From: Spiro-02 sp964465155
Lineage (GTDB): Bacteria; Spirochaetota; Spirochaetia; Sphaerochaetales; Sphaerochaetaceae
Length of the DNA: 64,000 bases
Direction: 5' to 3'
Assembly (NCBI GenBank): GCA_964465155.1
Contig: CAYXIH010000005.1
Coordinates: 1 to 64,000, forward strand
Part shown: positions 35,597-45,124 of the stretch, one piece after another
Position numbering within the stretch: the stretch's first letter is position 1
How the letters are laid out: the number at the start of each line of letters is the position of its first letter
Notes under the pieces: model-generated
What the model saw: only the letters and a program-made list of their open reading frames with translations
Database searches by the model: none
What the model was told of the DNA's origin: nothing
Program-made: the position numbers and the translations under genes

Positions 35597-37102
35597 ATGG
35601 AAAAGCTCTTCACGTGCCATGATATGACCCAGATAGACACAATCTCCCAGGACACCTACGCAATGCCTTCCCTGGTCCTCATGGAGAATGCATCCCAAGG
35701 TGCATGGCACATCATTCAATCGGAATTTGCATCACACCTTGACCGTCTGGTCGTCATAGCCGGTGGTGGCAACAACGGGGGCGACGCCCTTGCAATCGCA
35801 CGTACTGCCCATATCCATGGGGTGGCGGTGCAAGTCATTGTCGCCTCCACCCATATGTCCGCCTCCTGTGCCGTGCAATATGATATCTGCACCCGTTTGG
35901 GAATTGAGATGGTTGCAGACGAACAGGCCTGGCAGGGTGTCCTCAGTGGCTCCACGCTGGTCGTCGATGGATTGTTGGGAACGGGGTGTAGCCGTCCGCT
36001 TTCTGGACTCCAAGCCACGTTGGTTGAGGCTGTGAATGCCCAGCAAGTTCCTGTCATCAGCCTTGATATCCCTTCGGGCATGGGCGATGCTGTAGCTTCC
36101 GACTCGCTGGTGGTGCATGCCACCATGACCATCAGCATGGGAAACGCAAAGCTGTGCTGCTATCATCCATCGTTGCGTCCATGGGCGGGCTCCATTGTCC
36201 AATCTGACCCTGGCTTTCCCCCCATCGCCTTCAACACTATCCACCCTGCCGCCAGCTTGCTGGATGCTTCGGATATCCATCTCAAGCCGGTTTCCCCTGC
36301 CGCCTACAAGATGACCCGGCCACGTGTAGCTGTGTTTGCAGGGTCCCATCAATGGAGCGGGGCAGCACGCTTGGCGGCACGAAGTGCCTACCATGCACAA
36401 GCTGGCATGGTCACCCTCTTTGCCGATTCCACGACGTTTGACCTGTATGCGGCGGAGACGCCCTGTGTGATCATATCCGCCTTGGAGAGTCCTTCCCCCA
36501 ACCTTGATCATTTTGATGTGCTATTGGTGGGCCCAGGTTGGGGGACTGGACATAGGGAGCTGTTGTGCTCGCTGTTGTCCAGCAACCTCCCGATCGTCTT
36601 GGATGCCGATGGAATCAAGGAGTATGCACGACTCTGTGCAGCAGACAGCCGTTGGTGTACTGCCCATGGTCCTCTCCTGATGACTCCCCATATCGGTGAG
36701 CTACGTGTGCTCGCACAAGCCATCATGGGTAGCGGTGCCAAGGTGGTGCAGGGGGAAAGCACCAGTGAGTACGAGTCTCTGCTCGGTGAGCTTGCAAGAC
36801 GTACCCATTCTTCAATCCTTGCAAAGTCCCATGTGAACTGGATCCATGATGGGTCCCAGCTGCAGATTGTCGACGGCATGTTCCCTGCATTGGGAGTGGC
36901 CGGTAGTGGTGATGTGCTCTCTGGAATTTGTGCCGCCATGCTTGCCCGTGGTGTGGCTCCTTCCATTGCTGGTACCCAAGGAGCGTTGTTGCACCGGGCT
37001 GCCGGTGAGCATGCGCTCTCGACCGTCGGTTGGTTCGACGCAATACAGTTGTGCGATGCAGTAGGACCTGCCTTGGTCCATGCCCAGGAGACCAAGTCAT
37101 GA
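35597..37102 (+). CDS. nnr: Bifunctional NAD(P)H-hydrate repair enzyme (epimerase/dehydratase)
   Basis: 501 aa. The N-terminal YjeF-type epimerase domain (1 to about 215) contains VIAGGGNNGGDALAIAR and the catalytic-loop region VDGLLGTG. The C-terminal ribokinase-like dehydratase domain (about 225-500) contains GSHQWSGAARLAARSA, LDADGIKEYA, TPHIGEL and the nucleotide-site GVAGSGDVLSG. Together they repair hydrated NADH and NADPH. The ATG at 35597 has no ribosome site but lies at the expected +1 of the promoter upstream. The membrane-protein gene overlaps its stop by four bases. Confidence 0.93.
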   Translation: MEKLFTCHDMTQIDTISQDTYAMPSLVLMENASQGAWHIIQSEFASHLDRLVVIAGGGNNGGDALAIARTAHIHGVAVQVIVASTHMSASCAVQYDICTRLGIEMVADEQAWQGVLSGSTLVVDGLLGTGCSRPLSGLQATLVEAVNAQQVPVISLDIPSGMGDAVASDSLVVHATMTISMGNAKLCCYHPSLRPWAGSIVQSDPGFPPIAFNTIHPAASLLDASDIHLKPVSPAAYKMTRPRVAVFAGSHQWSGAARLAARSAYHAQAGMVTLFADSTTFDLYAAETPCVIISALESPSPNLDHFDVLLVGPGWGTGHRELLCSLLSSNLPIVLDADGIKEYARLCAADSRWCTAHGPLLMTPHIGELRVLAQAIMGSGAKVVQGESTSEYESLLGELARRTHSSILAKSHVNWIHDGSQLQIVDGMFPALGVAGSGDVLSGICAAMLARGVAPSIAGTQGALLHRAAGEHALSTVGWFDAIQLCDAVGPALVHAQETKS

Positions 37103-37560
37103 TGCAGGTATATTTCCTTTCGATCGCATACATGCTGCTTGGTGTGGGAATGCTGTTGGTTGACCACTCTGGTGGTCGTCTCCTGCTGCTGATACGAATC
37201 AGGAAAGCGTTCCGGTCGACGAAGCGGATGCGGATCTTCGTGATACTCTTGGGGTTCCTGCTGACTGTCCTCCTGCTGGTGCTTCCTGTGCCTCCCGGGC
37301 CCATGGTCCTTGGTGACTTGGTTCCAGCCTTGACGGTATTGGCGTTGACAATTTGGTTCCTCTCACAGTCCATTGAGATCTCTTCCAAGTCCAAGGTGGT
37401 GCCAGGGTTCAACGAAGGGGTGCAAGATGAGGATTCCTTGGATGAAGACATGCTGCACTATACTGGGAACTTCATCGAGAAGAACAAGACAGTCTTTGGG
37501 TATATTGTCCTGACTGTTGCTGTTTTGCATTTCCTTGTACCCATGTCCGTGTTATTATGA
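37099..37560 (+). CDS. Hypothetical membrane protein
   Basis: 153 aa with about four hydrophobic segments (near residues 5-22, 45-63, 70-90, 133-152) and an acidic loop (EGVQDEDSLDEDMLHYTG) before the last. No family recognised. The start overlaps the nnr stop (ATGA), indicating translational coupling with nnr. The Nudix gene follows after 25 bases, so the three are likely one operon. Confidence 0.75.
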   Translation: MMQVYFLSIAYMLLGVGMLLVDHSGGRLLLLIRIRKAFRSTKRMRIFVILLGFLLTVLLLVLPVPPGPMVLGDLVPALTVLALTIWFLSQSIEISSKSKVVPGFNEGVQDEDSLDEDMLHYTGNFIEKNKTVFGYIVLTVAVLHFLVPMSVLL

Positions 37561-37585
37561 GCCATTATTGCGAGGGGGAGTGGGG

Positions 37586-37990
37586 ATGGAGATGCTGAAA
37601 GAGAGGATTACCACAGCAGGTGTGATGCTACAAGCGGGGAAGATCCTGCTTGCCAAGCGCAGGGACGGTGGTTCCATCGGAGGGCTGTGGGAGTTCCCTG
37701 GAGGGAAGAACCGTTGGGGGGAGACTCCCCAGGAGACCCTCAGACGGGAATTCGAGGAGGAGCTAGGACTCAATGTCCTGGTAGGCCAGCAAATCTATAC
37801 ATCTACATTCACGAACAAGGGAACGCTGTACAACCTGAATGCATTCTGGGTGACATGCAGCGATATGTCGGTATTGGACCTGAAGTTCCATACCCAGTGC
37901 CAGTGGGTTGTTCCCCAAGAGGCACTGACCTATGACCTTGCACCATCTGATGCAGGAATCTTGCAACAAGTAGTAGCGCTTCTCGTGTGA
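37586..37990 (+). CDS. Nudix hydrolase, MutT-like
   Basis: 134 aa. The Nudix box GGKNRWGETPQETLRREFEEE (residues 39 to 59, the catalytic helix and metal-binding glutamates) matches the consensus GX5EX7REUXEEXGU. The length and LWEFPGGK context are like MutT, which removes 8-oxo-dGTP. With nnr upstream, the operon appears devoted to metabolite and nucleotide damage repair (inference). The ATG follows GAGGGGGA. Confidence 0.88.
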   Translation: MEMLKERITTAGVMLQAGKILLAKRRDGGSIGGLWEFPGGKNRWGETPQETLRREFEEELGLNVLVGQQIYTSTFTNKGTLYNLNAFWVTCSDMSVLDLKFHTQCQWVVPQEALTYDLAPSDAGILQQVVALLV

Positions 37991-37997
37991 TCATGAA

Positions 37998-38023
37998 GAA
38001 AGCCGCCCTCTCGGACGGCTTTC
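37998..38023. terminator. Bidirectional terminator between the Nudix gene and glgC
   Basis: An 8-bp stem GAAAGCCG/CGGCTTTC (37998-38005 with 38016-38023) and a 10-nt loop lie between convergent genes. Confidence 0.7.
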
Positions 38024-38044
38024 TCATAGACGGGATGGCATGGA

Positions 38045-39349
38045 TTACATGACTGTCCCGTTGGCAATGATTGCATTCTTGTTGATGACGATAATTCCAT
38101 CATGGATCGAATACATCTCGAAGTCACCCTCCTTGCGGGGGATGTCATCAATACCAATGCGACATCCATCTCCGATGCGTGCATTCTGGTCGATGATGGC
38201 CTTGCGGATGATAGTCCCCTTGCCAATGCCGATGTTGGGAATGCCCTTGCGTGCATTCTCGATCTTCTCCTCGACCGTCTCATAATGGGAGGCACCCATG
38301 CAGTATACGCCGTCAAGGGAAGCTCCTGATTCAATGAGGGTACGGACACCAATGATCGAATTGACGATATAGGCGTTGGTGATGATGGAACCTTCGGAAG
38401 CAAGGGAGCAGCTGATATTGCAGAAGTTGACCTTCGTGGCGGGAAGGTGGCGTCTGTGCGTGTAGATCGGCATCTCCTCATCGTAGAAGTTGAACGCTGG
38501 ATTGATGGAGGCCAAGTCAAGGTTAGTCTCATAGAATGCCTTGATCGTACCAATGTCTTCCCAGAAGTCGTCGAAGAGGTAGGTTGCGACCTTGCGGGTC
38601 TTGATTACCTCGGGGATGATCTCCTTGCCAAAGTCGGTCTTGTCGTTGTTGAGCACCTCTTCCATCGACTTGGCAGTGAAGATGTAGATACCCATGGATG
38701 CCAGGTAGTCGTTGGTGGCGTCCACGTTCTTGCCAAGGGAGTCCTTCATCAGCTTTGCAGGAACCCGGTAATCGGAGATGTCTGCATCGTCGGAGGGTTT
38801 CTCGAAGAATTTGGTGATGTATCCATCCTCGTCAGCCCCGATGATTCCCAAGCCCGTCGCCTGTTGGCGGCTGATCGGCTTGGCTGCAATTGTCAGCTCC
38901 GCACCGCTGTCGATATGGCGCTTGAGCATTTCCTGGAAGTCCATCCGGTACAACTGGTCACCGCTGAGGATGATATAGTAGTCAGCCTGCTGGTCATGGA
39001 AGTGCTTCAGGTTCTTTCTCACAGCGTCGGCAGTTCCCTGGTACCATGTCTCGCTATGGTATGTCTGTTCAGCGGCCAAGATTTCGACAAATCCATGGGA
39101 GAAGGTATCGAACACGTAGGTGTTTGAAATGTGGTTGTGCAAGGAAGCTGAGTTGAATTGTGTCAGAATGTAGATCTGCAGAATTCCACTGTTGATGCAG
39201 TTTGAGATTGGAATATCCACCAAGCGGTATTTTCCTGCAAATGGTACTGCAGGTTTTGACCGGTCCATGGTAAGGGGATACAAACGGGTTCCCTTACCAC
39301 CACCGAGGACGATTGCGATTGCTTTCTCTTTGTTCTTGGCCATGTTCAT
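38045..39349 (-). CDS. glgC: Glucose-1-phosphate adenylyltransferase
   Basis: 434 aa, full length. It makes ADP-glucose for glycogen. The nucleotide-binding motif is VLGGGKGTRLYPLT, followed by KPAVPFAGKYRLVDIPISNC, and the C-terminal beta-helix has hexapeptide-like repeats (GASHYETVEEKIENARKGIPNIGIGKG, cited in part). The first ATG overlaps the glgA stop (ATGA). The ATG two codons later (39343) has better spacing to the AAAGGGG site and may be the true start. Confidence 0.95.
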   Translation of the reverse strand: MNMAKNKEKAIAIVLGGGKGTRLYPLTMDRSKPAVPFAGKYRLVDIPISNCINSGILQIYILTQFNSASLHNHISNTYVFDTFSHGFVEILAAEQTYHSETWYQGTADAVRKNLKHFHDQQADYYIILSGDQLYRMDFQEMLKRHIDSGAELTIAAKPISRQQATGLGIIGADEDGYITKFFEKPSDDADISDYRVPAKLMKDSLGKNVDATNDYLASMGIYIFTAKSMEEVLNNDKTDFGKEIIPEVIKTRKVATYLFDDFWEDIGTIKAFYETNLDLASINPAFNFYDEEMPIYTHRRHLPATKVNFCNISCSLASEGSIITNAYIVNSIIGVRTLIESGASLDGVYCMGASHYETVEEKIENARKGIPNIGIGKGTIIRKAIIDQNARIGDGCRIGIDDIPRKEGDFEMYSIHDGIIVINKNAIIANGTVM

Positions 39350-40803
39350 TTCCCCTTTCTCATCATGTTGTGATACAAATGCATATACGCTTGTGCCGAA
39401 CGGTCCCAGGTGTTGTCACACTCCATGGCACGTTGGCGGATTCCAACAAGAACATCATGCCCGGCATCCCACCATGCCACGGCACGCCCGACGGCTGCGA
39501 CTATTGCAGAGCCGGACATCTCGTCGAAGAGGATGCCCGTTCCTTTTGCTGGGTTGGCATCGAGGTCAACGATTGAGTCTGCGAGTCCTCCGGTGCGCCG
39601 TGCCACGGGCAGCGTCCCATACCGGAGGGAGTAGAGCTGGTTGAGCCCGCATGGCTCATACCGGCTGGGCATCAGGAAGAAGTCGGAGCCAGCTTCCACC
39701 TGGTGTGCCGCCTCGTTGCTGAAGATGATGTTGACCGAGAGGTTGTGGTGCACGTCGGCAAGCAGCTTGAGCTTCTCCTCGTGCCGTTTCTCACCAGTTC
39801 CGATGATGATCATCTGTATGGGCATCTCTTCCAATATCATCTCAAGTGCACAAGGAGATCCTTCCAGCAACTCATTGAAGCCTTTCTGTTCGGCAATGCG
39901 GCTGATCATCGAGAAGAGGGGGACATCCGGATCAACGGGGAGCCCATACTGCTTCTGCACAAACGCCTTGACGATTGCCTTGCCGCTTTGGTCCTGTTCG
40001 TCGAATGGAACTGGGAGGAATGCATCTTCAGCAGGATTCCACTCCGTGTAGTCTATTCCGTTGATGATCCCTTCCAAGGAGTCCTTGCGGGAGCACAGCA
40101 GCTCATCCAGGCCACAGCCATATTCTGGCTGCTGGATCTCCATTGCGTAGGTGGGGCTAACCGTCGTGATCATGTCGGCGAACGTGATGCCCGTCTTGAG
40201 CATGTTCACCCGCTTGGAGGCACCGGTTCCCACGAACATCCGGTTGGTGGGTTCCACATCGGACATCAGCAGGTCCATCCTGGGGAACTCGCCTTGGTAT
40301 GCAAGATTGTGGATGGTAAAGAGTGTCTTGGTCTTGGAAAAACCTTCTGACTGATCCTTGCGCACCAAGTAGGGGATGAAGCCGGCTGTCCAGTCATGGC
40401 AATGGATGACATCAGGAATCCACTGCAATTGGGAGCACATCGGAAAGAGTGCCTTTGATTGCAGCATGAACCGGTTGAAGTTGTCCCCATATGGAGTAAA
40501 GGAGGTATCTCCGTAGATTCCCTTGCGTTGGGAATACCACGGGTGCACCAATGCATAGACAATGACATTGCCAAACGTACGGGAGCGTACCTGTGCGTGC
40601 TGGGTACTTCCGTGCATTGGAACATCGATGGTGCAAAGTGGCTCGCCAAAGCCAGTCATGTCCATGGTTCCATAGGCGGGAAGCATGATTCGTACGTCTA
40701 CTCCGGACCCGGCCAAAGCCTCGGAAAGCGCACCTACAACATCGGCCAGCCCCCCCGACTTTGCGAATGGGACCGATTCACTGGAAACCATGAGAACTTT
40801 CAT
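39346..40803 (-). CDS. glgA: Glycogen synthase (ADP-glucose)
   Basis: 485 aa, GT5 family. The N-terminal KSGGLADVVGAL motif binds ADP-glucose; the C-terminal Rossmann domain has SRIAEQKGFNEL and PSRYEPCGLNQLYSLRYGTLPV (cited in part), with the catalytic Glu in the EPCGL motif. Together with glgC it forms a two-gene glycogen-synthesis operon; the branching enzyme is not nearby. Confidence 0.95.
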   Translation of the reverse strand: MKVLMVSSESVPFAKSGGLADVVGALSEALAGSGVDVRIMLPAYGTMDMTGFGEPLCTIDVPMHGSTQHAQVRSRTFGNVIVYALVHPWYSQRKGIYGDTSFTPYGDNFNRFMLQSKALFPMCSQLQWIPDVIHCHDWTAGFIPYLVRKDQSEGFSKTKTLFTIHNLAYQGEFPRMDLLMSDVEPTNRMFVGTGASKRVNMLKTGITFADMITTVSPTYAMEIQQPEYGCGLDELLCSRKDSLEGIINGIDYTEWNPAEDAFLPVPFDEQDQSGKAIVKAFVQKQYGLPVDPDVPLFSMISRIAEQKGFNELLEGSPCALEMILEEMPIQMIIIGTGEKRHEEKLKLLADVHHNLSVNIIFSNEAAHQVEAGSDFFLMPSRYEPCGLNQLYSLRYGTLPVARRTGGLADSIVDLDANPAKGTGILFDEMSGSAIVAAVGRAVAWWDAGHDVLVGIRQRAMECDNTWDRSAQAYMHLYHNMMRKGK

Positions 40804-41021
40804 GACTTCATTACATCATTAGACACAACACGGCGTCAAGGTTAATTGTGAGCCGTTTTTCCTCTTTCCAATGAGGGTGTGCCTGGAATGAATAAAAATC
40901 CTCCGAAAAGAGGTTCCATGGTTGAGCTCAGGCCAAGATGGGGGTATCATGGAGACGTTGGATTATCTTACAGGACGAGCTCTGCGCCCTAAGATTCTTT
41001 GAAACGGGGGGGATTCTCTGC

Positions 41022-43031
41022 ATGGAATTTGAGGCTTCATATCTTGGTCTGTTCGTTGTCCTTGTCTTGCTGGTGGACATTACCATCCATAGCTCACGCT
41101 CATATTTGCTCACCAATAGTGTATTCCGGCTCATTGCTTGGGTTACCCTTGTCGAAATCACGATAGGGGTGCTTCTGGACTTGCTTGCTACTGGTGTTGT
41201 CTTTATCAGCCAACCCATCACCCTCTGGACCAAGACGATCCTCAATATGCTCTATCTCATATTTTTCCCTGTCAGTACCATGCAATGGCTCTACTACGTT
41301 GTGAGTGTCAGCCGAAACGATCCGCCGCGCAACAAGCGGTTCATGCTTCCTTTCTTGATAGAAGTGTGTCTCTTTGGGGCTCTCATGCTGACAAGTCCAT
41401 TCAATGGCTTGGTCTTCTCAATCGATTCAAGCGGTCTGTTCATCAAGGGAAGCCTCTATTGGCTGTTGGAGGCAAGCTCCAACATCTGTACGATCGGGAT
41501 GCTCGTCATCTTGATCAAGCAGGATCGGTACCTTGACACCTATAAGCGAACGGTCCTTTGGACTGTCCCGATCTTCTGTTTCCTAGCCCTCGTCCTCCAA
41601 AGTTGGATGCCCCCAGGGCCTGATATGGCAAATAGCACCGGCACCAACAGCATGGTGTGCCTGCTCCTGATAGTCTATCTCAACATCCAGAACCGCAGGA
41701 TTACCTATGATATGAATGTGGGGGTACCCAACCGCCAATCGTTCGACAACAAGGTGAAGAAGGAGTATGAGCGTGCCAACACAGGCACCGTCTGTATTGT
41801 CACTTTCTCGAATATCAACACCTTGTCCCGCCGGTTTGGAGACGATGCCGCCCTGATGCTCCGACAGAGTATTTCAAGTTTGATCGTGGAAAACACACGG
41901 ACCCACAACACATATCTCTATGGGCCGGACGAGTATGCTATATTCTTTGAGGGTGAGAATACGAGCCCTATGACGAGTCTGTTCATCGAGCGGATGAAGC
42001 AGCGCTTCGAGCAACCGTGGGAAATTCCCATTTCACCGGGAACCCGTGGAAAGAGGGAGATATTCCCATTGCGGGTAGACGCCACCTATGGGTTGCTGGA
42101 GTATCCAAAGCAAGCCCCTACATCCAAGCTGATGTATGAAGCTTTGGACTTCATGATCGGCACACAGTTGAAGAGTACCCAAAATGGCGGGTTGCACAAG
42201 TTTGATCCTATCCTGCTGATGCGCCGAAAGAGGCTGCAGGATGTGATCAATGCCGTGAACAATGCGATTATCCGAAAGACCATCCACCTGCAATACCAGC
42301 CGATCATCAACATCGCTACGGGGAAAATCGAATATGCCGAGTGTATCATTCGGGTACAGGACCCGTTGCTCGGTTGGATCTCCATCAAGGAGCTCAATCC
42401 CGCCATCAAGGAGAGCGGCATGGAGAATGAGGTTGGAACCATCATACTTCAGGCATTAAACGCTCTGCAGCAGCAGCTGGGGGACCATCGGGGACACCTG
42501 CAACGCATCAGCCTCAATACGAGCTCGGTCATGTTTGAGAAGGATTGGTTTGGCAAGAGGTTCGAGCAAGCGGTTCAGAAGCTGAACTTCCCCTCACATT
42601 TCATCGCATTGGATATCCAGGAAGACAAGGAGATTGACCAGTTCTCCATGGTCAAGGCAAACATGCAGCACCTGCAGAAATTGGGTGTGAGTTTGGTCTT
42701 GGATAACTTTGGCAGCGGCTACTCTTCTTTGCTTTCACTGTTGGGGCTGCCATTCAATGCCGTGAAGTTCGACCCAATGGTATTTGGCGACTCCAAGCAT
42801 CGTGACACCGTCCTCAAGGAAGCAGTATCGGTCATCCACAAGGTAGGTCTTCCCGTATTTGCACAGGATATCATGGATGAACAGCAGTATGAGCTGTGCA
42901 AGGAGATGGGCATCGACTTCGCCCAAGGCAGCTTCTTCAGCCATGCCTTGTCGGAGTCTGAATTCATCGATCTCATTCATGAGGATACTGGGGATGAGTA
43001 TACCTTCGTGCCCTCGTTCATGCGTTCTTGA
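41022..43031 (+). CDS. Membrane protein with degenerate GGDEF and EAL domains
   Basis: 669 aa from the ATG at 41022 (GGGGGGGA upstream). Residues 1 to about 225 hold seven membrane segments. A diguanylate-cyclase-like domain follows with YGPDEYAIFF where GGDEF is expected. The C-terminal EAL-type domain keeps the fold (LQYQPIINIATGKIEYAE, DNFGSGYSSLLSL, QGSFFSHAL). However, the signature EAL reads ECI, the DDFG motif has become DNFG, and the AEGVE glutamate is replaced (AQDIMDE). Both domains are therefore probably inactive as enzymes and may act as a c-di-GMP receptor or protein-interaction module. Confidence 0.85.
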   Translation: MEFEASYLGLFVVLVLLVDITIHSSRSYLLTNSVFRLIAWVTLVEITIGVLLDLLATGVVFISQPITLWTKTILNMLYLIFFPVSTMQWLYYVVSVSRNDPPRNKRFMLPFLIEVCLFGALMLTSPFNGLVFSIDSSGLFIKGSLYWLLEASSNICTIGMLVILIKQDRYLDTYKRTVLWTVPIFCFLALVLQSWMPPGPDMANSTGTNSMVCLLLIVYLNIQNRRITYDMNVGVPNRQSFDNKVKKEYERANTGTVCIVTFSNINTLSRRFGDDAALMLRQSISSLIVENTRTHNTYLYGPDEYAIFFEGENTSPMTSLFIERMKQRFEQPWEIPISPGTRGKREIFPLRVDATYGLLEYPKQAPTSKLMYEALDFMIGTQLKSTQNGGLHKFDPILLMRRKRLQDVINAVNNAIIRKTIHLQYQPIINIATGKIEYAECIIRVQDPLLGWISIKELNPAIKESGMENEVGTIILQALNALQQQLGDHRGHLQRISLNTSSVMFEKDWFGKRFEQAVQKLNFPSHFIALDIQEDKEIDQFSMVKANMQHLQKLGVSLVLDNFGSGYSSLLSLLGLPFNAVKFDPMVFGDSKHRDTVLKEAVSVIHKVGLPVFAQDIMDEQQYELCKEMGIDFAQGSFFSHALSESEFIDLIHEDTGDEYTFVPSFMRS

Positions 43032-43037
43032 AAAGCA

Positions 43038-43059
43038 ACGCGCCTGTTTCCAGGCGCGT
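43038..43059. terminator. Terminator between convergent EAL-type gene and trxB
   Basis: A perfect 9-bp stem ACGCGCCTG with CAGGCGCGT closes a TTTC loop seven bases past the stop of the EAL-type gene. Confidence 0.75.
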
Positions 43060-43066
43060 CTGTGGC

Positions 43067-44002
43067 TTATTTGTATTTCCGACCTTCCAGCTCGTCGATG
43101 TATTCGCTCGCGCAATGTGCTGCGACAGAGCCATCTGCTGCGGCGGTGACTATCTGCCTGAACGGGGTGTCGCGCACGTCTCCAGCTGCATACATGCCGG
43201 GGACGCTGGTCTCCATCCTGCGGTTGGTCTTGATATATCCCGTTTCATCTTTTGCAACGTCAGGGACTAGCTCAGTCTGGGGGATCATTCCCACGAAGAT
43301 AAACACAGCATCAAAAGGTTCGGTGACAGTGTCTCCATTCTCCACATTCTTGAGGATGACCGACTCGACCTTCGTCCCATTGCCAAGGATCTCGTCGATG
43401 GTCGTCTGAAGACGTACGGTGATCCTGGGTTCTTCCATCACTCTGCGCGCCAGATCGCTCTGGGCACGGAATCGGTCCTTGCGGTGGATGATCGTCACAT
43501 CGTCAGAGAGCTTTGCAAGATAGAGGGCTTCCGTACAGGCGCTGTCACCACCACCTACGACCAGGATCTTCTTGTTGCGGAAGAATGGGCCGTCGCATGT
43601 CGCACAGTAGGAGACCCCTTTGCCTGTGTATTCAGCCTCGCCCTTGGCACCCAAGTTCCTGTGCTTTGCACCGGTGCAAATGATGACCGCCGGTGAGCGG
43701 TACACCCCGTTGGTTGTCTTTGTGACAAATTGGTCACCATCATGCTCGATGGATTGCACGCTGGCATACACCAGTTCCGCACCAAAGCGCTGTGCCTGGT
43801 TTTGGAAGCGCATTCCCAGGTCGTACCCGGAGACAACGGTGTCCACACCAGGGTAATTCTCGATGGCATCGATGACCAATGTCTGTCCACCGGGTGCCAT
43901 CTCCTCGATCATGGTTGTCTTGCGTGCCGCACGGGCACCATATTGGGCTGCTGCAAGGCCTGCTGGGCCTGCTCCAATGATCAGGATATCTCTCTGTTCC
44001 AT
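43067..44002 (-). CDS. trxB: Thioredoxin reductase
   Basis: 311 aa from the ATG at 44002, which has AAGGAG seven bases upstream. The FAD-binding motif is IIGAGPAGLAAAQYGARA, the redox-active site is C133-A-T-C136, and the NAD(P)H-binding motif is VVGGGDSACTEAL. It reduces thioredoxin with NAD(P)H. Last gene of the TPR-tsaE-tsaB-trxB operon. The arrangement of residues around the NAD(P)H site was not examined for cofactor preference. Confidence 0.93.
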   Translation of the reverse strand: MEQRDILIIGAGPAGLAAAQYGARAARKTTMIEEMAPGGQTLVIDAIENYPGVDTVVSGYDLGMRFQNQAQRFGAELVYASVQSIEHDGDQFVTKTTNGVYRSPAVIICTGAKHRNLGAKGEAEYTGKGVSYCATCDGPFFRNKKILVVGGGDSACTEALYLAKLSDDVTIIHRKDRFRAQSDLARRVMEEPRITVRLQTTIDEILGNGTKVESVILKNVENGDTVTEPFDAVFIFVGMIPQTELVPDVAKDETGYIKTNRRMETSVPGMYAAGDVRDTPFRQIVTAAADGSVAAHCASEYIDELEGRKYK

Positions 44003-44012
44003 GGTATGCTCC

Positions 44013-44705
44013 TTATTTTGCCTGTTCGGCACGAAGTCGTGCCTCACGAGCGATCTCTGCATCACTCTTCCTAATATATACAGGACCTTCCCCAATGTCA
44101 TCTGGGCCGACTTCCTGCAGTTGCTTCAGTCCCAGCTGGATCATGGCCTCTCCAATTTCCCGGTGCGTCATGGTATCGACGGTGACGCGTGCCTCGGTCA
44201 GGCCCTGGAGGAGGGGAGCAAAAGCAATCGCATCGGGGCCTGTGACCAGGATGCGGGAATTGCCTGTTATTGCTGTCACTGCTTCTTCCGGGGCACAGTC
44301 CATGTCGCTGCAGCTACGTGTTCCATCTTGGAACGCTGCAACATACCACCGTCTCTTCTTTGCATCGATGACTGGCATGACCACACCATCGAACCAGCGC
44401 ACTGGCCATGCATAGGCTGCAAGGGTAGAGACTGATACCATGGGTTTCCCACTTGCAAGGGCAATGCCTTTGCAGGTTGCCATGCCAATTCTCAGTCCAG
44501 TGAAGGAACCGGGGCCTTTGGTGCAGACCAACAGGTCAATGTTCTTCAGCTCAAGGCCGTGTTCCGTACATATTTCAATGATGAGGGGCAACAGATTCTC
44601 GGAGTGCTTGAGCCCGGCGCTGACAACCCGTGATTCATACGCTGTATCGGTTTGCAATGCTACTTGCAATGTCTCGTTGGAAGTGTCCACGGCTAGGATG
44701 TTCAT
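44013..44705 (-). CDS. tsaB: tRNA threonylcarbamoyladenosine biosynthesis protein TsaB
   Basis: 230 aa. It starts ILAVDTSNETLQVAL and has the characteristic GPGSFTGLRIGMATCKGIAL segment of TsaB. It partners TsaD and TsaE in making t6A37 of ANN-decoding tRNAs. The ATG overlaps the tsaE stop (ATGA), so production of the two partners is coupled. tsaD is not in the window. Confidence 0.93.
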   Translation of the reverse strand: MNILAVDTSNETLQVALQTDTAYESRVVSAGLKHSENLLPLIIEICTEHGLELKNIDLLVCTKGPGSFTGLRIGMATCKGIALASGKPMVSVSTLAAYAWPVRWFDGVVMPVIDAKKRRWYVAAFQDGTRSCSDMDCAPEEAVTAITGNSRILVTGPDAIAFAPLLQGLTEARVTVDTMTHREIGEAMIQLGLKQLQEVGPDDIGEGPVYIRKSDAEIAREARLRAEQAK

Positions 44706-45121
44706 AGGTCGATTCCCTCCACGTCGATGATCCTGCTCTGGTCGGGAGCAATGTCCACCGTCACATAGATGGTGTCGGGTGGGAGCATGTCCTGGATCTT
44801 CTCACTCCATTCCACCAGTGCAAGACCGTCGCTGTACAACATCTCCTCACCACCGATGAGTTCGAATTCCTCCGAACCCTCCAAGCGGTAGAGGTCCATG
44901 TGGTACATGGGCATCGTTCCCTCGTACTCCTGGACCAATGTGAAGGTCGGGCTGACGATTGCTTCCTCGATGCCAAGCTGTTGGGCAATTCCCTTGGCAA
45001 TGACAGTCTTTCCAGCACCCAGGCTTCCCCGCAGGGATATGACCCGGCCAGGTTTGCATGCTCTTGCTATGCGCCGGCCGACTTCCATGGTCTGCTCGAC
45101 GCTGGTGCTCTCATACCTCAT
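44702..45121 (-). CDS. tsaE: tRNA threonylcarbamoyladenosine biosynthesis ATPase TsaE
   Basis: 139 aa, typical length. The P-loop is GSLGAGKT (32-39), followed by the diagnostic SPTFTLVQEYEG and MYHMDLYRLEG segments. It hydrolyses ATP to drive the TsaBD complex in t6A formation. It lies three bases after the TPR gene and overlaps tsaB. Confidence 0.95.
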   Translation of the reverse strand: MRYESTSVEQTMEVGRRIARACKPGRVISLRGSLGAGKTVIAKGIAQQLGIEEAIVSPTFTLVQEYEGTMPMYHMDLYRLEGSEEFELIGGEEMLYSDGLALVEWSEKIQDMLPPDTIYVTVDIAPDQSRIIDVEGIDL

Positions 45122-45124
45122 CGC

